DNA from: Thermophagus xiamenensis
GTDB taxonomy: Bacteria > Bacteroidota > Bacteroidia > Bacteroidales > Marinilabiliaceae
Reading direction: 5' to 3'
Length of the DNA: 64,000 nt
Assembly: GCF_900112795.1 (NCBI RefSeq)
Contig: NZ_FONA01000005.1
Location: forward strand, 124,001 to 188,000
Shown here: piece after piece, positions 55,689-64,000 of the stretch
Layout of the letters: each line of letters begins with the position of its first letter
Numbering within the stretch: position 1 is the stretch's first letter
The notes under the pieces: generated by a model
The model's database searches: none
Told to the model about the DNA's origin: nothing
The model's input: the letters and a program-made list of their open reading frames with translations, nothing else
Made by a program: the position numbers and the translations under genes

Positions 55689-56550
55689 AGGTCAAAGTGT
55701 ATTCTTCGGGGAATTTAAAACCCGTCTTAATTTGAGTAAAAATTTTTTCAAACATTTCACGCCCTTTTTGCGGATTCAGTTCAATCCATCGTTCCGCAAT
55801 AAAGAGTTTCATCAAAAAAGCCAAAATACGTTCTATTGAGAAATAATTGAAAAAAGTAGTGTTTTCAATGAAATCCCAAAGCTGCATATCGAGCCTTAGC
55901 TCTCTATCCCTAAGATTGTCGATCTCAAAAATCTGTATGAGTTCTTCTATAAAATCAACTTCAGTGGCAAGACCAAAATCTCGTACTCTACTTTTTTTTA
56001 AGGCATCTGAAATTTCGTCATCGCCAATGAATGCATTTTCTGCTTTAATTTGATGTTTACGAATATTTAATGCAGTAATGATATTGTTTCGAATTCGTAA
56101 AAAATGACTTGTTTCCCTTACGAATGAATTATTGGAAGATTCCAAAAGCTTATAATATCCGGCTGTTAGCATTCTTGAGGCTTCAACTTTTTGTGTTGGA
56201 GGCTCTTCCGAATGCATTAGAAAGATGAATTGTTGAAAATAATCTGGAAATCCGGAAAAATCGAACAAGTCCAATTCTTTTCGGTCAGTAAGGGGCTCTA
56301 GGTCTTCTTTAGAAAAATTCCCTCTTTGATCCCAAATTATGTCATCGGCCTTCCCATTTGTATGAAAGAAAAGGTTCAATATATTTTTGTGGTCAAAGCG
56401 AAAAAATAATTGACGTACTAATGCGAAATCACTAGGATCTAGCTCTTCCTTAAGCTGTTCACGAAATTGAATGGAAGAAAAAGGCAATTTTTTTTCTTCA
56501 GGAACTATTTCGGGTAAGCCGGCAACAAGACAGTAGTAATTTTTATACAT
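55672..56550 (-). CDS. DUF2764 protein, probable V-ATPase subunit C equivalent
   Basis: A 292-residue mostly helical soluble protein beginning MYKNYYCLVAGLPEIVPEEK, the hallmark of DUF2764. It sits between the E and A genes (2-base gap and 17-base overlap) in the place where subunit C lies in other V/A-type operons. Family members are therefore thought to replace subunit C, connecting the central shaft to the rotor ring; this is inference from context and not proven here. No other C-like gene occurs in the operon. Confidence 0.88.
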   Translation of the reverse strand: MYKNYYCLVAGLPEIVPEEKKLPFSSIQFREQLKEELDPSDFALVRQLFFRFDHKNILNLFFHTNGKADDIIWDQRGNFSKEDLEPLTDRKELDLFDFSGFPDYFQQFIFLMHSEEPPTQKVEASRMLTAGYYKLLESSNNSFVRETSHFLRIRNNIITALNIRKHQIKAENAFIGDDEISDALKKSRVRDFGLATEVDFIEELIQIFEIDNLRDRELRLDMQLWDFIENTTFFNYFSIERILAFLMKLFIAERWIELNPQKGREMFEKIFTQIKTGFKFPEEYTLTYGKKR

Positions 56551-56552
56551 AG

Positions 56553-57164
56553 CTATTTTTCTTCAAACAGCAATTCATTGGTTTTCGGTCGTAGATAGGC
56601 TTTAAAGAAGTTATTGAAGTCTTCATCGGTAAAGCTAATTACATAACTACCATCGGAAGGACCTATTTTAAATCCTGTCTTCAAGTTTTTTGAAAAAGAA
56701 AGAGTCAATCCTTTATTTAACTGGTCAGCCAGTTGATTTTTAAAATATTTTTCCATGGTGTTGCGTTCGCTTTCAGGAAGGATAACGGTCAAATCCATAC
56801 TTTCATTTTTCGTCCACCCTTCAACCGACTTAATAATTAATTCACTGAGAAATTTTTTGTCAGCGAACAATTCCCTGGTAGCAGGTTCTATGGCCTGCAT
56901 GGTAACAAGATTGGTGATGTTTTGCTTTAAGGCAGTAATTGCCTGTTTTACGGCCATTTTCATTTCGGCTTCTACGTGCTTTTTCGTTTCTTCAGCCTTG
57001 TTAATAGCTTCGGAAACGATTTTTTCCGCTTTTTTATTTGCTTCTTCTTCAATGGCAGCAGCATTCTTTTCTGCTTCTTTTAATATTTTTTCGGCCTCAT
57101 TTTTTGCTTTCTGAACGCCTTCGTTATAAATTTTTTCGGTCAGCTCCTGAAGTTTTTGTGTCAT
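56553..57164 (-). CDS. atpE: V-type ATP synthase/ATPase subunit E (peripheral stalk)
   Basis: A 203-residue protein: residues 1-95 form an alanine/lysine/glutamate-rich coiled coil (EAEKILKEAEKNAAAIEEEA), and residues about 100-200 a globular domain that caps the A3B3 head. It forms the peripheral stalk, usually with subunit G/H, whose gene was not recognised here. It is the first gene of the operon; its leader (57165-57300) is A/T-rich with no confident promoter. Confidence 0.9.
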   Translation of the reverse strand: MTQKLQELTEKIYNEGVQKAKNEAEKILKEAEKNAAAIEEEANKKAEKIVSEAINKAEETKKHVEAEMKMAVKQAITALKQNITNLVTMQAIEPATRELFADKKFLSELIIKSVEGWTKNESMDLTVILPESERNTMEKYFKNQLADQLNKGLTLSFSKNLKTGFKIGPSDGSYVISFTDEDFNNFFKAYLRPKTNELLFEEK

Positions 57165-57628
57165 TGGTCCAGATTTTATCGGGTAGAAAATTTTTCTGAA
57201 ATAGTGGCCCTAAATTAAGTTTTTTGTAATTACCAAGCAAAAAATTAAATTTTCAGATTTGTTGAATTTTTATGAGTTTATGTTTGTGAAGTCAAATTTT
57301 TCTTTATATTTCAGTGAGTTATGTGTTTTAGGATACTAAGGTCCTTATACGATCCTTTTTCCTGGAATGTAGAAATTGGATGCTGAAATGAACTTGGTAA
57401 ATATTTCTGTGGGAATTAAGTACAAGGGGAAGTGATGGTAGGAAAGCATTATTTCTTGTTGAGGATAAAAATTTTTGGGAAAAGCCAGGTGTTTAGGATG
57501 ACTATTAAATTTTTCAAAGAAGCTTTTTGTGTTGAAAAGCCTCCTTTATTCTATAATGTTTAGTCATTGTTTAATGGTGTTAAGTTTCAGCTGGGTCTTC
57601 TGGTAATGGGGCAATAATACAAAAAACT

Positions 57629-57748
57629 GAGAGTGCCTAAAAAGTTATTTTTCCTAAATTAAGGTTGATAACGGCTGAGAGGAATTTTTTGAAATTAAGC
57701 TAAAATAAAAAAGCAGGTAAGTATTCTTTTGGCTTTTTAGACACTCTC
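57629..57748. mobile_element. 120-bp MITE-like element with 16-bp inverted ends
   Basis: GAGAGTGCCTAAAAAG (57629-57644) and CTTTTTAGACACTCTC (57733-57748) are reverse complements with one mismatch. The 88 bases between contain no coding sequence. The end sequence GAGAGTGTCTAAAAAG looks like the terminus of a full-size IS, so this would be a non-autonomous derivative. It lies 24 bases past the stop of the DUF4270 gene. The rest of the 608-base gap (57165-57772) has no gene. Confidence 0.7.
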
Positions 57749-57772
57749 TTTGAATTTTTTTAGAAAGACTTC

Positions 57773-59254
57773 CTATTCGTCTTTCGATATGAAAACGTAT
57801 TTGATTCTTAGCGCAGGTCTGGCGTTTTCATCGGCTGATGCTTGATTTTTAAGGATTACTCTCCAGGGGAAACTTGAAGAACTATAAGGGGCTAAGTAAT
57901 ATGGACCTCTCAATTCAGGCTTTTCTACCATCATTCGGAAAGTTTCACCGCTGAATCGGAATCGATATTCACCTGTTTCAGAATTGTAATAACCATCTTC
58001 AAACCCGGTCGACCAATCTTCTTTGTAATCTTCAATATTGTTGTCTTTAGCAATATCTTCACTCAAATAATTGTAAGTGGGAACCTCCAGTTTACCTTCT
58101 TCATTTATGATATTAAGAGATAATGACTGCGGAATAGGTGAGTAAAAATCTTCATATTGGTTTTGAGCGGTGGTGTCAACTCTAAAATAAATATCAACTG
58201 CGCTGATTCCGTAATACATATCCGGATCTCCCAATAGCTTTTCCTCCCAGATGCTGAACAACTTATTTCCTTCGGGACCTGTTTCGATGTCGTTAAAGTC
58301 AACCTTTATGTAACTTCCTGCCATTCCCTGGACAATAAATTGGTCGGCGTCAGGAGTCGAAAAATCTATAATTCCTTCATGGTCGTGATTAAAACGATTG
58401 ATGCGAACACACTCTTTATTGATCGGGAAAGTATAGGATGAATGCATCGTTGTATCTATTTCACTAGTGGTAGAGTCAAGCACATGGTAGGAATAGAAAA
58501 GTTCCAGATTTGATTCGGAAGCCAGCAGGTTTAATCTAATTAAGGAGCCTTTGGTGTCAGTATCCAATAACTCAGACTTAATGAATAGAGCACCGAAATT
58601 ACTGATGAAATCTTCTCGTGAATTCATCAGGTCATCCGAATAATTAAATATTTCTTCCGCTAGTTCGTCACTCAATTTAATTTTCCATTGATGGATATAA
58701 TCATCATCCTCCCAGACTGAATCAGGAAGTGCGTCCCAGGCACTACTGATTCTTTCACCAATAGGCGTGGGGTCGTAAAGCCCTTCCACCGCCATATCTG
58801 AAAAATAGTCTTCCGAAAAAAATAATGGTGTATTGACCCTATAGACTTGAATCAAATGTCGAGCATTTTTATCACCGAACCATGAATTTTCATTATAAGC
58901 CAGGTTCAAAACCAAGGAATCAACAAAATATTGATGAGTAGAATCACTTTTATTTAGGCTCCCGTTAAGTGTTCCCAGATTTACTTGAGTAATAAAAGAG
59001 GCTTCGGTTTTCCCGGCCACAGGATCGTCTACACTTCCGATTAAAGCATAATCGATATCGTCAGATTGGAGCTTCGCTGGTTTTTCATTGCTGACGGGCA
59101 AATACATTATCGTATCGGTGCCGGAGAATAGTTCATCAGGAGGAAGTACTTCCAGACCTAATGTTCCTGTTTCATTGTTGCAGGAAACATTTATCAAAAG
59201 AAATGGTACTACTAATAAAGGCCAAAAAAATTTTCTTTCCACATTGGTAATCAT
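57773..59254 (-). CDS. DUF4270 family lipoprotein
   Basis: A 493-residue protein with a signal peptide ending in a lipobox (LLINVSC, Cys at about residue 25). It begins after the lipobox with NNETGTLGLEVLPPDELFSG, the conserved N-terminus of DUF4270, a Bacteroidota family of envelope proteins rich in beta strands. The C-terminus (about 440-490) has SSSFPWRVILKNQASADENA-RPALRIKY, also conserved. The function is unknown. Together with the short glycogen synthase 43 bases upstream it forms a pair that recurs in this phylum next to panC, by recollection of the usual gene order. Confidence 0.87.
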   Translation of the reverse strand: MITNVERKFFWPLLVVPFLLINVSCNNETGTLGLEVLPPDELFSGTDTIMYLPVSNEKPAKLQSDDIDYALIGSVDDPVAGKTEASFITQVNLGTLNGSLNKSDSTHQYFVDSLVLNLAYNENSWFGDKNARHLIQVYRVNTPLFFSEDYFSDMAVEGLYDPTPIGERISSAWDALPDSVWEDDDYIHQWKIKLSDELAEEIFNYSDDLMNSREDFISNFGALFIKSELLDTDTKGSLIRLNLLASESNLELFYSYHVLDSTTSEIDTTMHSSYTFPINKECVRINRFNHDHEGIIDFSTPDADQFIVQGMAGSYIKVDFNDIETGPEGNKLFSIWEEKLLGDPDMYYGISAVDIYFRVDTTAQNQYEDFYSPIPQSLSLNIINEEGKLEVPTYNYLSEDIAKDNNIEDYKEDWSTGFEDGYYNSETGEYRFRFSGETFRMMVEKPELRGPYYLAPYSSSSFPWRVILKNQASADENARPALRIKYVFISKDE

Positions 59255-59297
59255 AGAATTCCATTAAAATTAGTTCGTTCCCCGGTAAAACGATTGC

Positions 59298-60098
59298 CTA
59301 CAAACTGTCATAAAATTCATTGTAGGCATCTATGTATTTTTCTTCTGGTTGATATTCCAAAAAAGGCTTGCCTGATTCTTTAATGTATTTTTCAATTTCA
59401 CTATTAATCTTTTCAGATCCCTGGATAATTCCATCGGAGTTATCTATGGCTAACTTTGTCAAATTGATATGGTTGGCGGGATTTAGTACTTTTAAATCAT
59501 CGTCATTGATGCCTTCTATTTTTGCTTTATCACGAATCCCGTCATTTAAATCCACTGTAAATTCATCATCAAAAACTGAATAGACAACCTTAGAATCGGC
59601 AAAATATGGATCGTCATTCATAGCTTTCTTGATGTATAGAGGCGCCAAGGCAGTAAACCATCCCAAACAATGAACCACATCTGGTGCCCATCTTAATTTT
59701 TTTGTGGTTTCAAGGACCCCTCGCGCAAAAAATATAATGCGTTCATCGTTATCTTCAAATTCTTTGCCATTATCATCGGCGATAGTAAACTTTCGGGAAA
59801 AATAATCTTCATTGTCGATAAAATAAACCTGCATACGCGCTGCTTGTATCGAAGCAACCTTTATAATTAGTGGGTGGTCTGTGTCATCGATAATAAGATT
59901 CATCCCCGATAGGCGAATAACTTCATGCAATTGATTCCGCCGTTCGTTAATGTTCCCAAAGCGGGGCATGAAAGTTCTGATTTGTTTGCCTTTTTCCTGA
60001 ATGCCCTGGGGAAGTTTCCTGCAAAGAAGTGATTTGGGATTTTCGGGTAGATAAGGTGTAATTTCCTGTGAGATGAATAAGACCTTGTTATTTTCCAT
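59298..60098 (-). CDS. Short glycogen/starch synthase (GT5 N-terminal domain only)
   Basis: A 266-residue cytoplasmic protein equivalent to only the N-terminal Rossmann half of GT5 glycogen synthases (full-length GlgA is about 480). It starts NKVLFISQEITPYLPEN, then KGKQIRTFMPRFGNINERRN, YFIDNEDYFSRKF, and RWAPDVVHCLGWFTALAPLY (the DVVHxHDW-like strand). The usual KTGGLADV glucose-binding motif is missing (here NPKSLLCRKLPQGI), and the C-terminal half with the catalytic EX7E site is absent. Such short forms are standard in Bacteroidota; whether they make glycogen is doubtful, and a regulatory or different sugar-binding role is possible. Confidence 0.85.
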   Translation of the reverse strand: MENNKVLFISQEITPYLPENPKSLLCRKLPQGIQEKGKQIRTFMPRFGNINERRNQLHEVIRLSGMNLIIDDTDHPLIIKVASIQAARMQVYFIDNEDYFSRKFTIADDNGKEFEDNDERIIFFARGVLETTKKLRWAPDVVHCLGWFTALAPLYIKKAMNDDPYFADSKVVYSVFDDEFTVDLNDGIRDKAKIEGINDDDLKVLNPANHINLTKLAIDNSDGIIQGSEKINSEIEKYIKESGKPFLEYQPEEKYIDAYNEFYDSL

Positions 60099-60729
60099 TT
60101 TTCAAGGATATATTAAGATAATATGTTGCACAAAATTACGAAAAATATGCCATCTATACAAAGATTGTATTTTTATGCCGTGTTTCATCGGTTTGATTTT
60201 GAATGTTTGGGCCTAACAAAGAAATTTTTATACAATCCAACGAATTTGGCCAGGAAAGATTGTCTTATAAGGCATATGTTCAGATTGTGCGAGTTCAGTT
60301 CAATCAACGTTAGTAGTGTTTTTACTGTCTTCAGTAAGACACTACATGGCTAAATAAGTTAGGGGGCAGAACAGATAGGTGTGGGAGTTAGGGGTTGAGG
60401 TTGTTTCGAAATTCTTTTCCATTGTGAGAATTATTTTTTTATTTTGTCGCGATTTAGAACAGCCTATATATATTATTCTAAATGGTAAAAAGGGAATTTA
60501 ATTTGCAAAATTCCTTTGAAAATGGATTTGGGTATTTAATCAGGGTTTTGGATAGAGGAGGGCAAAAAAAATCGTTAAAATTGAACAGTTTAAGCTATGC
60601 GAATCAAATAAACCAGGTTAATTTGAAAGAATTTCGAAGCGATTTGTTTGGCGGTCAACTGGAGGTTTTAATTTTGTGTTTGTTTGTCCTTAAGGATGAA
60701 ATTTGAACTATTGATTTTTTATTAAAATT
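60099..60729. other. 631-base divergent intergenic region before panC
   Basis: An imperfect hairpin at about 60312-60344 (TAGTGTTTTTACTG against CAGTAAGACACTA) is the only clear structure. A 74-codon frame at 60482-60706 has no family features and is not called. The region is A/T-rich and presumably holds the promoters for panC and the divergent glycogen-synthase-like gene; no box could be assigned. Confidence 0.45.
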
Positions 60730-61578
60730 ATGCATATAGTTAGAACTAGAGAAGAGCTTGATGAAAAGTTATCAGCTCTTAAAAAATCTGGAATCGTTGG
60801 TTTTGTCCCCACTATGGGTGCCCTTCATGAAGGGCACTTGTCATTGGTAAGACAAGCCAGAAGAGCGTGTGACATTGTTGTTGTCAGCATTTTTGTTAAT
60901 CCCACTCAATTTAACGATCCAAAGGATTTGGAGAGGTATCCCCGAAATTTGGAGGAAGATATTCGTTTATTGAAAACCGTTTCGTGTGAACTTCTTTTTG
61001 CGCCGACTGTTGAGGAGGTATATCCTGAACCTGATACTCGAGTATTTGATTTTGGACAGCTTGATAAGGTGATGGAAGGGCAACATCGACCGGGTCATTT
61101 TAATGGGGTTGCACAGGTGCTTAGTCGGTTTTTTGATATGATTAAGCCCGATAAGGCCTTTTTTGGCCAAAAGGATTTTCAACAGTTAGTAATAGTTCGC
61201 CATTTGGTAAGGCAGTTGAAAATGGATATAGAGATAGTCGGGTGTCCCATCGTTAGGGAGCCTGATGGTTTGGCTATGAGTTCCAGAAATAGGCTACTAA
61301 CCGAAAAACAAAGAAAAAGTGCACCCTTAATTGCTAAAACGTTAATTGAATCTTGTAATTTTGCAAAAAATAATACTGTTGAAGATACCATTAACTTTGT
61401 CAGTGATACGATAAAAAGAAATGAAGATCTGAAACTTGAGTACTTTCAGATTGTAAATGGGAACACCTTGCAGCCGGTTGACAATTGGGACGAAAGTAGT
61501 TATATTGTAGGGTGCATAGCTGTGTTTGTTGGAGAAATTAGACTTATTGACAATGTCATTTATAAGGATGAATCCTAA
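60730..61578 (+). CDS. panC: Pantothenate synthetase
   Basis: A 282-residue cytoplasmic enzyme that joins pantoate and beta-alanine with ATP to form pantothenate for coenzyme A. The nucleotidyltransferase signature PTMGALHEGHLSLVRQA is at residues 26-42 with the HxGH-type motif. Other conserved stretches are VVSIFVNPTQFNDPKDLERY, RPGHFNGVAQVLSRFFDM, FFGQKDFQQL and DGLAMSSRNRLL (the second ATP-binding loop). Length is normal. It is followed after 99 bases by panD, which makes its beta-alanine substrate, so the two steps sit together. Confidence 0.96.
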   Translation: MHIVRTREELDEKLSALKKSGIVGFVPTMGALHEGHLSLVRQARRACDIVVVSIFVNPTQFNDPKDLERYPRNLEEDIRLLKTVSCELLFAPTVEEVYPEPDTRVFDFGQLDKVMEGQHRPGHFNGVAQVLSRFFDMIKPDKAFFGQKDFQQLVIVRHLVRQLKMDIEIVGCPIVREPDGLAMSSRNRLLTEKQRKSAPLIAKTLIESCNFAKNNTVEDTINFVSDTIKRNEDLKLEYFQIVNGNTLQPVDNWDESSYIVGCIAVFVGEIRLIDNVIYKDES

Positions 61579-61680
61579 GTACACATGGCATTTGTTTCAG
61601 ATTGGAATAAGAGTATGATTTAAAGATTCTTGTCATGCAAATTCCATCAGACCAATGAATATGTAAATTATATACTGATG
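61566..61680 (+). repeat. Hairpin element between panC and panD, supplying the panD start codon
   Basis: GGATGAATCC at the panC stop resembles the left boundary. The right half is well conserved: CTTGTCATGCAAATTCCATC-AGACCAATGAAT and ATATACTGATGAA at 61671-61683, where ATG 61678 starts panD. The left arm (ACATGGCATTTGTTTCAG) is diverged. Confidence 0.8.
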
Positions 61681-62028
61681 AATATAGAAGTTGTAAAATC
61701 TAAGTTGCATAACGTAAGAGTCACCGAAGCAAATCTAAATTACGTTGGTAGCATTACTATTGATGCCGAATTGATGGAAGCTGCCAACATTATTGAAAAT
61801 GAAAAGGTGCAGGTGGTTAATAATAACAATGGAGAACGTTTTGAGACCTATGTTATAAAAGGCGAACCTGGTTCCGGAGTGATTTGTTTAAACGGTGCTG
61901 CTGCAAGAAAAGCGGCCGTGGGAGATACTGTTATCATCATAAGCTATGCATCGATGCCTATAGAAGAGGCAAAGAAGTTTAAGCCTGTTTTTGTTTTTCC
62001 AGATACAGCAACCAATAAGCTGGTGTAG
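61678..62028 (+). CDS. panD: Aspartate 1-decarboxylase precursor
   Basis: A 116-residue pyruvoyl enzyme that forms beta-alanine from aspartate. The start is set at 61678 ([20 protein letters not shown]) by family alignment; an in-frame ATG 16 codons earlier would put the N-terminus inside a repeat. Self-cleavage between Gly24 and Ser25 in [13 protein letters not shown] gives the pyruvoyl group. Also seen are [20 protein letters not shown] and [10 protein letters not shown]. Length is typical. It follows panC and ends before a terminator. Confidence 0.96.
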   Translation: MNIEVVKSKLHNVRVTEANLNYVGSITIDAELMEAANIIENEKVQVVNNNNGERFETYVIKGEPGSGVICLNGAAARKAAVGDTVIIISYASMPIEEAKKFKPVFVFPDTATNKLV

Positions 62029-62056
62029 AAGGTTTATAGATTAGAACGTTTAAAAT

Positions 62057-62082
62057 GCTCCGGTTCTTCCGGGGCTTTTTTT
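62057..62082 (+). terminator. Intrinsic terminator after panD
   Basis: GCTCCGG (62057-62063) pairs with CCGGGGC (62069-62075), including one wobble, around TTCTT, followed by seven T residues. Confidence 0.8.
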
Positions 62083-62092
62083 GTGCTTTACA

Positions 62093-62178
62093 TTGGTCGG
62101 ATTCTTCTCGCATGGTTCAATTCATGATTTTTGTTGGAACAATAATTTCTGAGCATGCTCGTCTCATTCAGTATACTA
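62093..62178 (-). repeat. Hairpin element before radA, minus orientation
   Basis: ATTGGTCGGATTCTTCTCGC-ATGGTTCAA at the left and GAGCATGCTCGTCTCATTCA-GTATAC at the right correspond to the two arms, read backwards, of the element at 53650. The copy is moderately diverged. Confidence 0.75.
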
Positions 62179-62193
62179 AAAATAGAAAAATGC

Positions 62194-62201
62194 TAAGTTT
62201 G
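62194..62201 (+). promoter_or_regulatory. Candidate -7 box of radA
   Basis: TAAGTTTG fits TAnnTTTG, 27 bases before the radA ATG, immediately after the repeat at 62093-62178. No clear -33 box. Confidence 0.45.
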
Positions 62202-62228
62202 TAGTTGTTTAGACATTAATACTTTATC

Positions 62229-63599
62229 ATGGCTAAAAGTAAAACAATATATGTTTGTCAAAATTGTGGTGCCGAGTTCCCAAAATGGATGGGAAAATGT
62301 AGTGCTTGCGGTGAATGGAATACCCTTACCGAAGAGGTGACCATAACAGGTAAGAATAAAACTTCCGGACGTATAGCTACACATTCAACAGGAAGACATA
62401 AACCATTACCGGTTTCATCGGTTAGCGTAGAGGATGTGCCACGTATCGATACTTGTATAGGGGAATTAAATCGTGTGCTTGGCGGAGGGCTGGTTCCAGG
62501 CTCTTTAGTTCTGCTGGGAGGTGAACCTGGAATCGGAAAATCCACCTTGGTGCTTCAAATGGCACTGAAACTCTTTAGCAAAAAAATTCTTTATGTCTCG
62601 GGCGAGGAAAGTCCAAGACAAATTAAATTGAGAGCTGAAAGGTTAAGTAATGTCGATGGTGATCATTGTTTTCTTGTTGGTGAAACCTCTCTTGAGCAGA
62701 CCATTGTACATATCGAGAATATAAATCCAGACCTGGTCATTATTGATAGTATTCAGACAATGGAACGGGAAGCCTTAGAATCGATTCCCGGTAGTGTTTC
62801 TCAAATTAGAGAATGTACAGTATCAATTTTAAGAGTAGCAAAAGAAAAAAATATACCTGTATTATTAATTGGTCATATTAATAAAGAAGGTAGTTTGGCA
62901 GGCCCTAAAGTGTTGGAACATATTGTAGATGTGGTATTGCAATTTGAGGGAGATGGACAAAATATGTATCGGATTTTGAGGGCTATAAAAAATCGGTTTG
63001 GGTCTACTTCCGAAATTGGGATTTTTGAAATGCACGGCGAGGGTTTGAGAGAGGTGATCAATCCCTCGGAAATGTTGTTGGGGCATCACGAGGAAGAATT
63101 GAGCGGTATTGCCATTGCTGCTGCATTGGAGGGAATACGTCCCTTTTTAATTGAAGTGCAGGCTTTGGCCAGTACGGCAGCTTACGGCACACCTCAACGT
63201 ACTTCTACAGGTTTTGACCTTCGACGGTTGAACATGTTGCTGGCAGTGCTGGAAAAACGTGCCGGGTTTAAATTGGCCGCAAAAGATGTATTTTTAAATA
63301 TAGCCGGCGGTTTTAAAGTGAGTGATCCAGCGGTTGATTTGGCTGTGGTAGCCTCAATTTTATCATCCAATACCGACTTAGTTATTCCCCATAAAATTTG
63401 TTTAACGGGAGAAGTTGGTCTTTCTGGAGAAATTAGGCCCGTGGGCCGTATAGAACAGCGTGTTACCGAAGCAGAAAAACTGGGATTTGAGTCCATTGTG
63501 GTGCCGAGATATCAGCGCGGTGTGAATTTTGAAAAATTTAATATTAAAGTTATCCAGACGGCTAAAATCGAAGAAGCTTTTCGCTTTTTATTTTCCTAG
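62229..63599 (+). CDS. radA: DNA repair protein RadA
   Basis: A 456-residue RecA-like ATPase that helps process recombination intermediates. It starts with the four-cysteine zinc finger CQNCGAEFPKWMGKCSACGEW (residues 9-29). The RecA core includes Walker A GGEPGIGKSTLVLQM (about 96-110), VSGEESPRQIKLRAERL, Walker B LVIIDSIQTM and the RadA-specific KNRFGS motif (about 256). The C-terminal Lon-protease-like domain (about 280-456) has FDLRRLNMLLAVLEKRAG and GEVGLSGEIRPVGRIEQRV but lacks protease activity in this family. Length is normal. Confidence 0.97.
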   Translation: MAKSKTIYVCQNCGAEFPKWMGKCSACGEWNTLTEEVTITGKNKTSGRIATHSTGRHKPLPVSSVSVEDVPRIDTCIGELNRVLGGGLVPGSLVLLGGEPGIGKSTLVLQMALKLFSKKILYVSGEESPRQIKLRAERLSNVDGDHCFLVGETSLEQTIVHIENINPDLVIIDSIQTMEREALESIPGSVSQIRECTVSILRVAKEKNIPVLLIGHINKEGSLAGPKVLEHIVDVVLQFEGDGQNMYRILRAIKNRFGSTSEIGIFEMHGEGLREVINPSEMLLGHHEEELSGIAIAAALEGIRPFLIEVQALASTAAYGTPQRTSTGFDLRRLNMLLAVLEKRAGFKLAAKDVFLNIAGGFKVSDPAVDLAVVASILSSNTDLVIPHKICLTGEVGLSGEIRPVGRIEQRVTEAEKLGFESIVVPRYQRGVNFEKFNIKVIQTAKIEEAFRFLFS

Positions 63600-63627
63600 T
63601 CGTTTCGTATGGGCATTAAGATTCTTA

Positions 63628-64000
63628 TTAAAAAAATTCATCCTCATAAAATTCCTGGTCGCCACCTTCAAGTTGTTCTTCGTTGGCCGGGATGTTTTCG
63701 TCCGGACATTCAAGGTTTATATTAAAATTGGCTGGTTCCTCAAATCTATCTTCTTCCGTTATTAAAATTTTCTCGTCTTCGTATACTTGTTTCATATAAA
63801 GTGCCCAAATTGGCAAGGCCATGTTAGCACCCTGCCCGTAATAAAGATTGTCGAAATGTATATCCCGATCTTCGCCGCCAACCCATACTCCTGTAACCAA
63901 ATGGGGGGTAAGGCCAATAAACCATCCGTCAGAGTGGTTTTGCGTGGTACCAGTTTTGCCGCCTATCTGAGCATTAAAACGATATTTTAATCTTAGGCGA
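63628..64000 (-). CDS. Class A penicillin-binding protein, C-terminal part (cut by window end)
   Basis: The frame runs off the right edge; about 123 residues are visible. They begin [20 protein letters not shown], containing the KTG triad of the transpeptidase, then [20 protein letters not shown] and [20 protein letters not shown], ending with a highly acidic tail ([20 protein letters not shown]). This is the end of a PBP1A/PBP1C-like transpeptidase, a second class A PBP besides 34634-36997. It converges on radA with 28 bases between stops. Confidence 0.92.
   Translation of the reverse strand, partial: RLRLKYRFNAQIGGKTGTTQNHSDGWFIGLTPHLVTGVWVGGEDRDIHFDNLYYGQGANMALPIWALYMKQVYEDEKILITEEDRFEEPANFNINLECPDENIPANEEQLEGGDQEFYEDEFF

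Noticed and set aside
60482-60706. 74-codon frame before panC
   Set aside because: No ribosome-binding site, no recognisable domain, and A/T-rich composition typical of the surrounding gap.
61630-61677. Longer panD start
   Set aside because: The extra 16 codons lie in the dispersed repeat, and PanD family members begin at MNIEVVKSK.

Overview
The window reads as chromosome of a Bacteroidota bacterium, most likely an anaerobic or microaerophilic polysaccharide degrader of the Bacteroidales/Marinilabiliales type. Support comes from a C-terminal type IX secretion sorting domain on a GH97 enzyme, DUF4270 and DUF4954 proteins, an HU-SPOR protein, the bacterial V-type ATPase order E-DUF2764-A-B-D-I-K, and several TAnnTTTG -7 promoter boxes. 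This assignment is inference from gene families; no rRNA or tRNA gene was seen to confirm it.

Layout. 1-6.5 kb is accessory ground: a secreted protein of unknown function, relics of IS3-like and ISL3-like transposases, a secreted Ntn-hydrolase, a GH97 glycosidase, and an endonuclease/exonuclease/phosphatase gene broken by one in-frame stop. 7-15.5 kb is a nitric-oxide defence island: ric (di-iron repair protein), an Rrf2 regulator with three cysteines, a PepSY membrane protein, quinol NO reductase, a DUF1858-DUF2249 protein and a DUF438-hemerythrin-PAS protein. 15.8-19.9 kb holds an HD phosphohydrolase, a second GH97 and a polysaccharide deacetylase. 20.3-28.7 kb is an L-fucose locus on the minus strand (ROK regulator, fucU, fucP, a zinc dehydrogenase, a DUF6786-like protein, an aldo/keto reductase, a sulfatase relic and a GH29 fucosidase lipoprotein). 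It has no fucI, fucK or fucA. 28.8-29.8 kb is a dead IS with perfect 17-bp inverted ends. From 30 kb onward the content is mostly housekeeping: a histidine kinase, riboflavin synthase, OsmC, an SDR, PBP1A, MmcQ/YjbR, YraN, LD-carboxypeptidase, MetG, HU-SPOR, GalE, RfbB, GlmS, DUF4954, the V-ATPase operon, DUF4270, a short glycogen synthase, PanC, PanD, RadA, and the C-terminus of a second class A PBP cut by the window end.

The most unusual thing is a dispersed hairpin repeat family at about nine intergenic loci. It has arms close to GATGAAACGAGCATGAC / GTCATGCGAGTTCCATC and a conserved end TTTATACnGATGAAA. At three genes (rfbB, panD and the V-ATPase B subunit) the ATG in that end is the start codon. 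At three loci the element starts at, or just before, the stop codon of the upstream gene. Other mobile or repetitive signals are a 120-bp MITE-like element, an exact 22-bp x 8 minisatellite, and several low-complexity intergenic repeats.

No CRISPR array, prophage or riboswitch was recognised. All calls come from reading the sequence; no database search was run.
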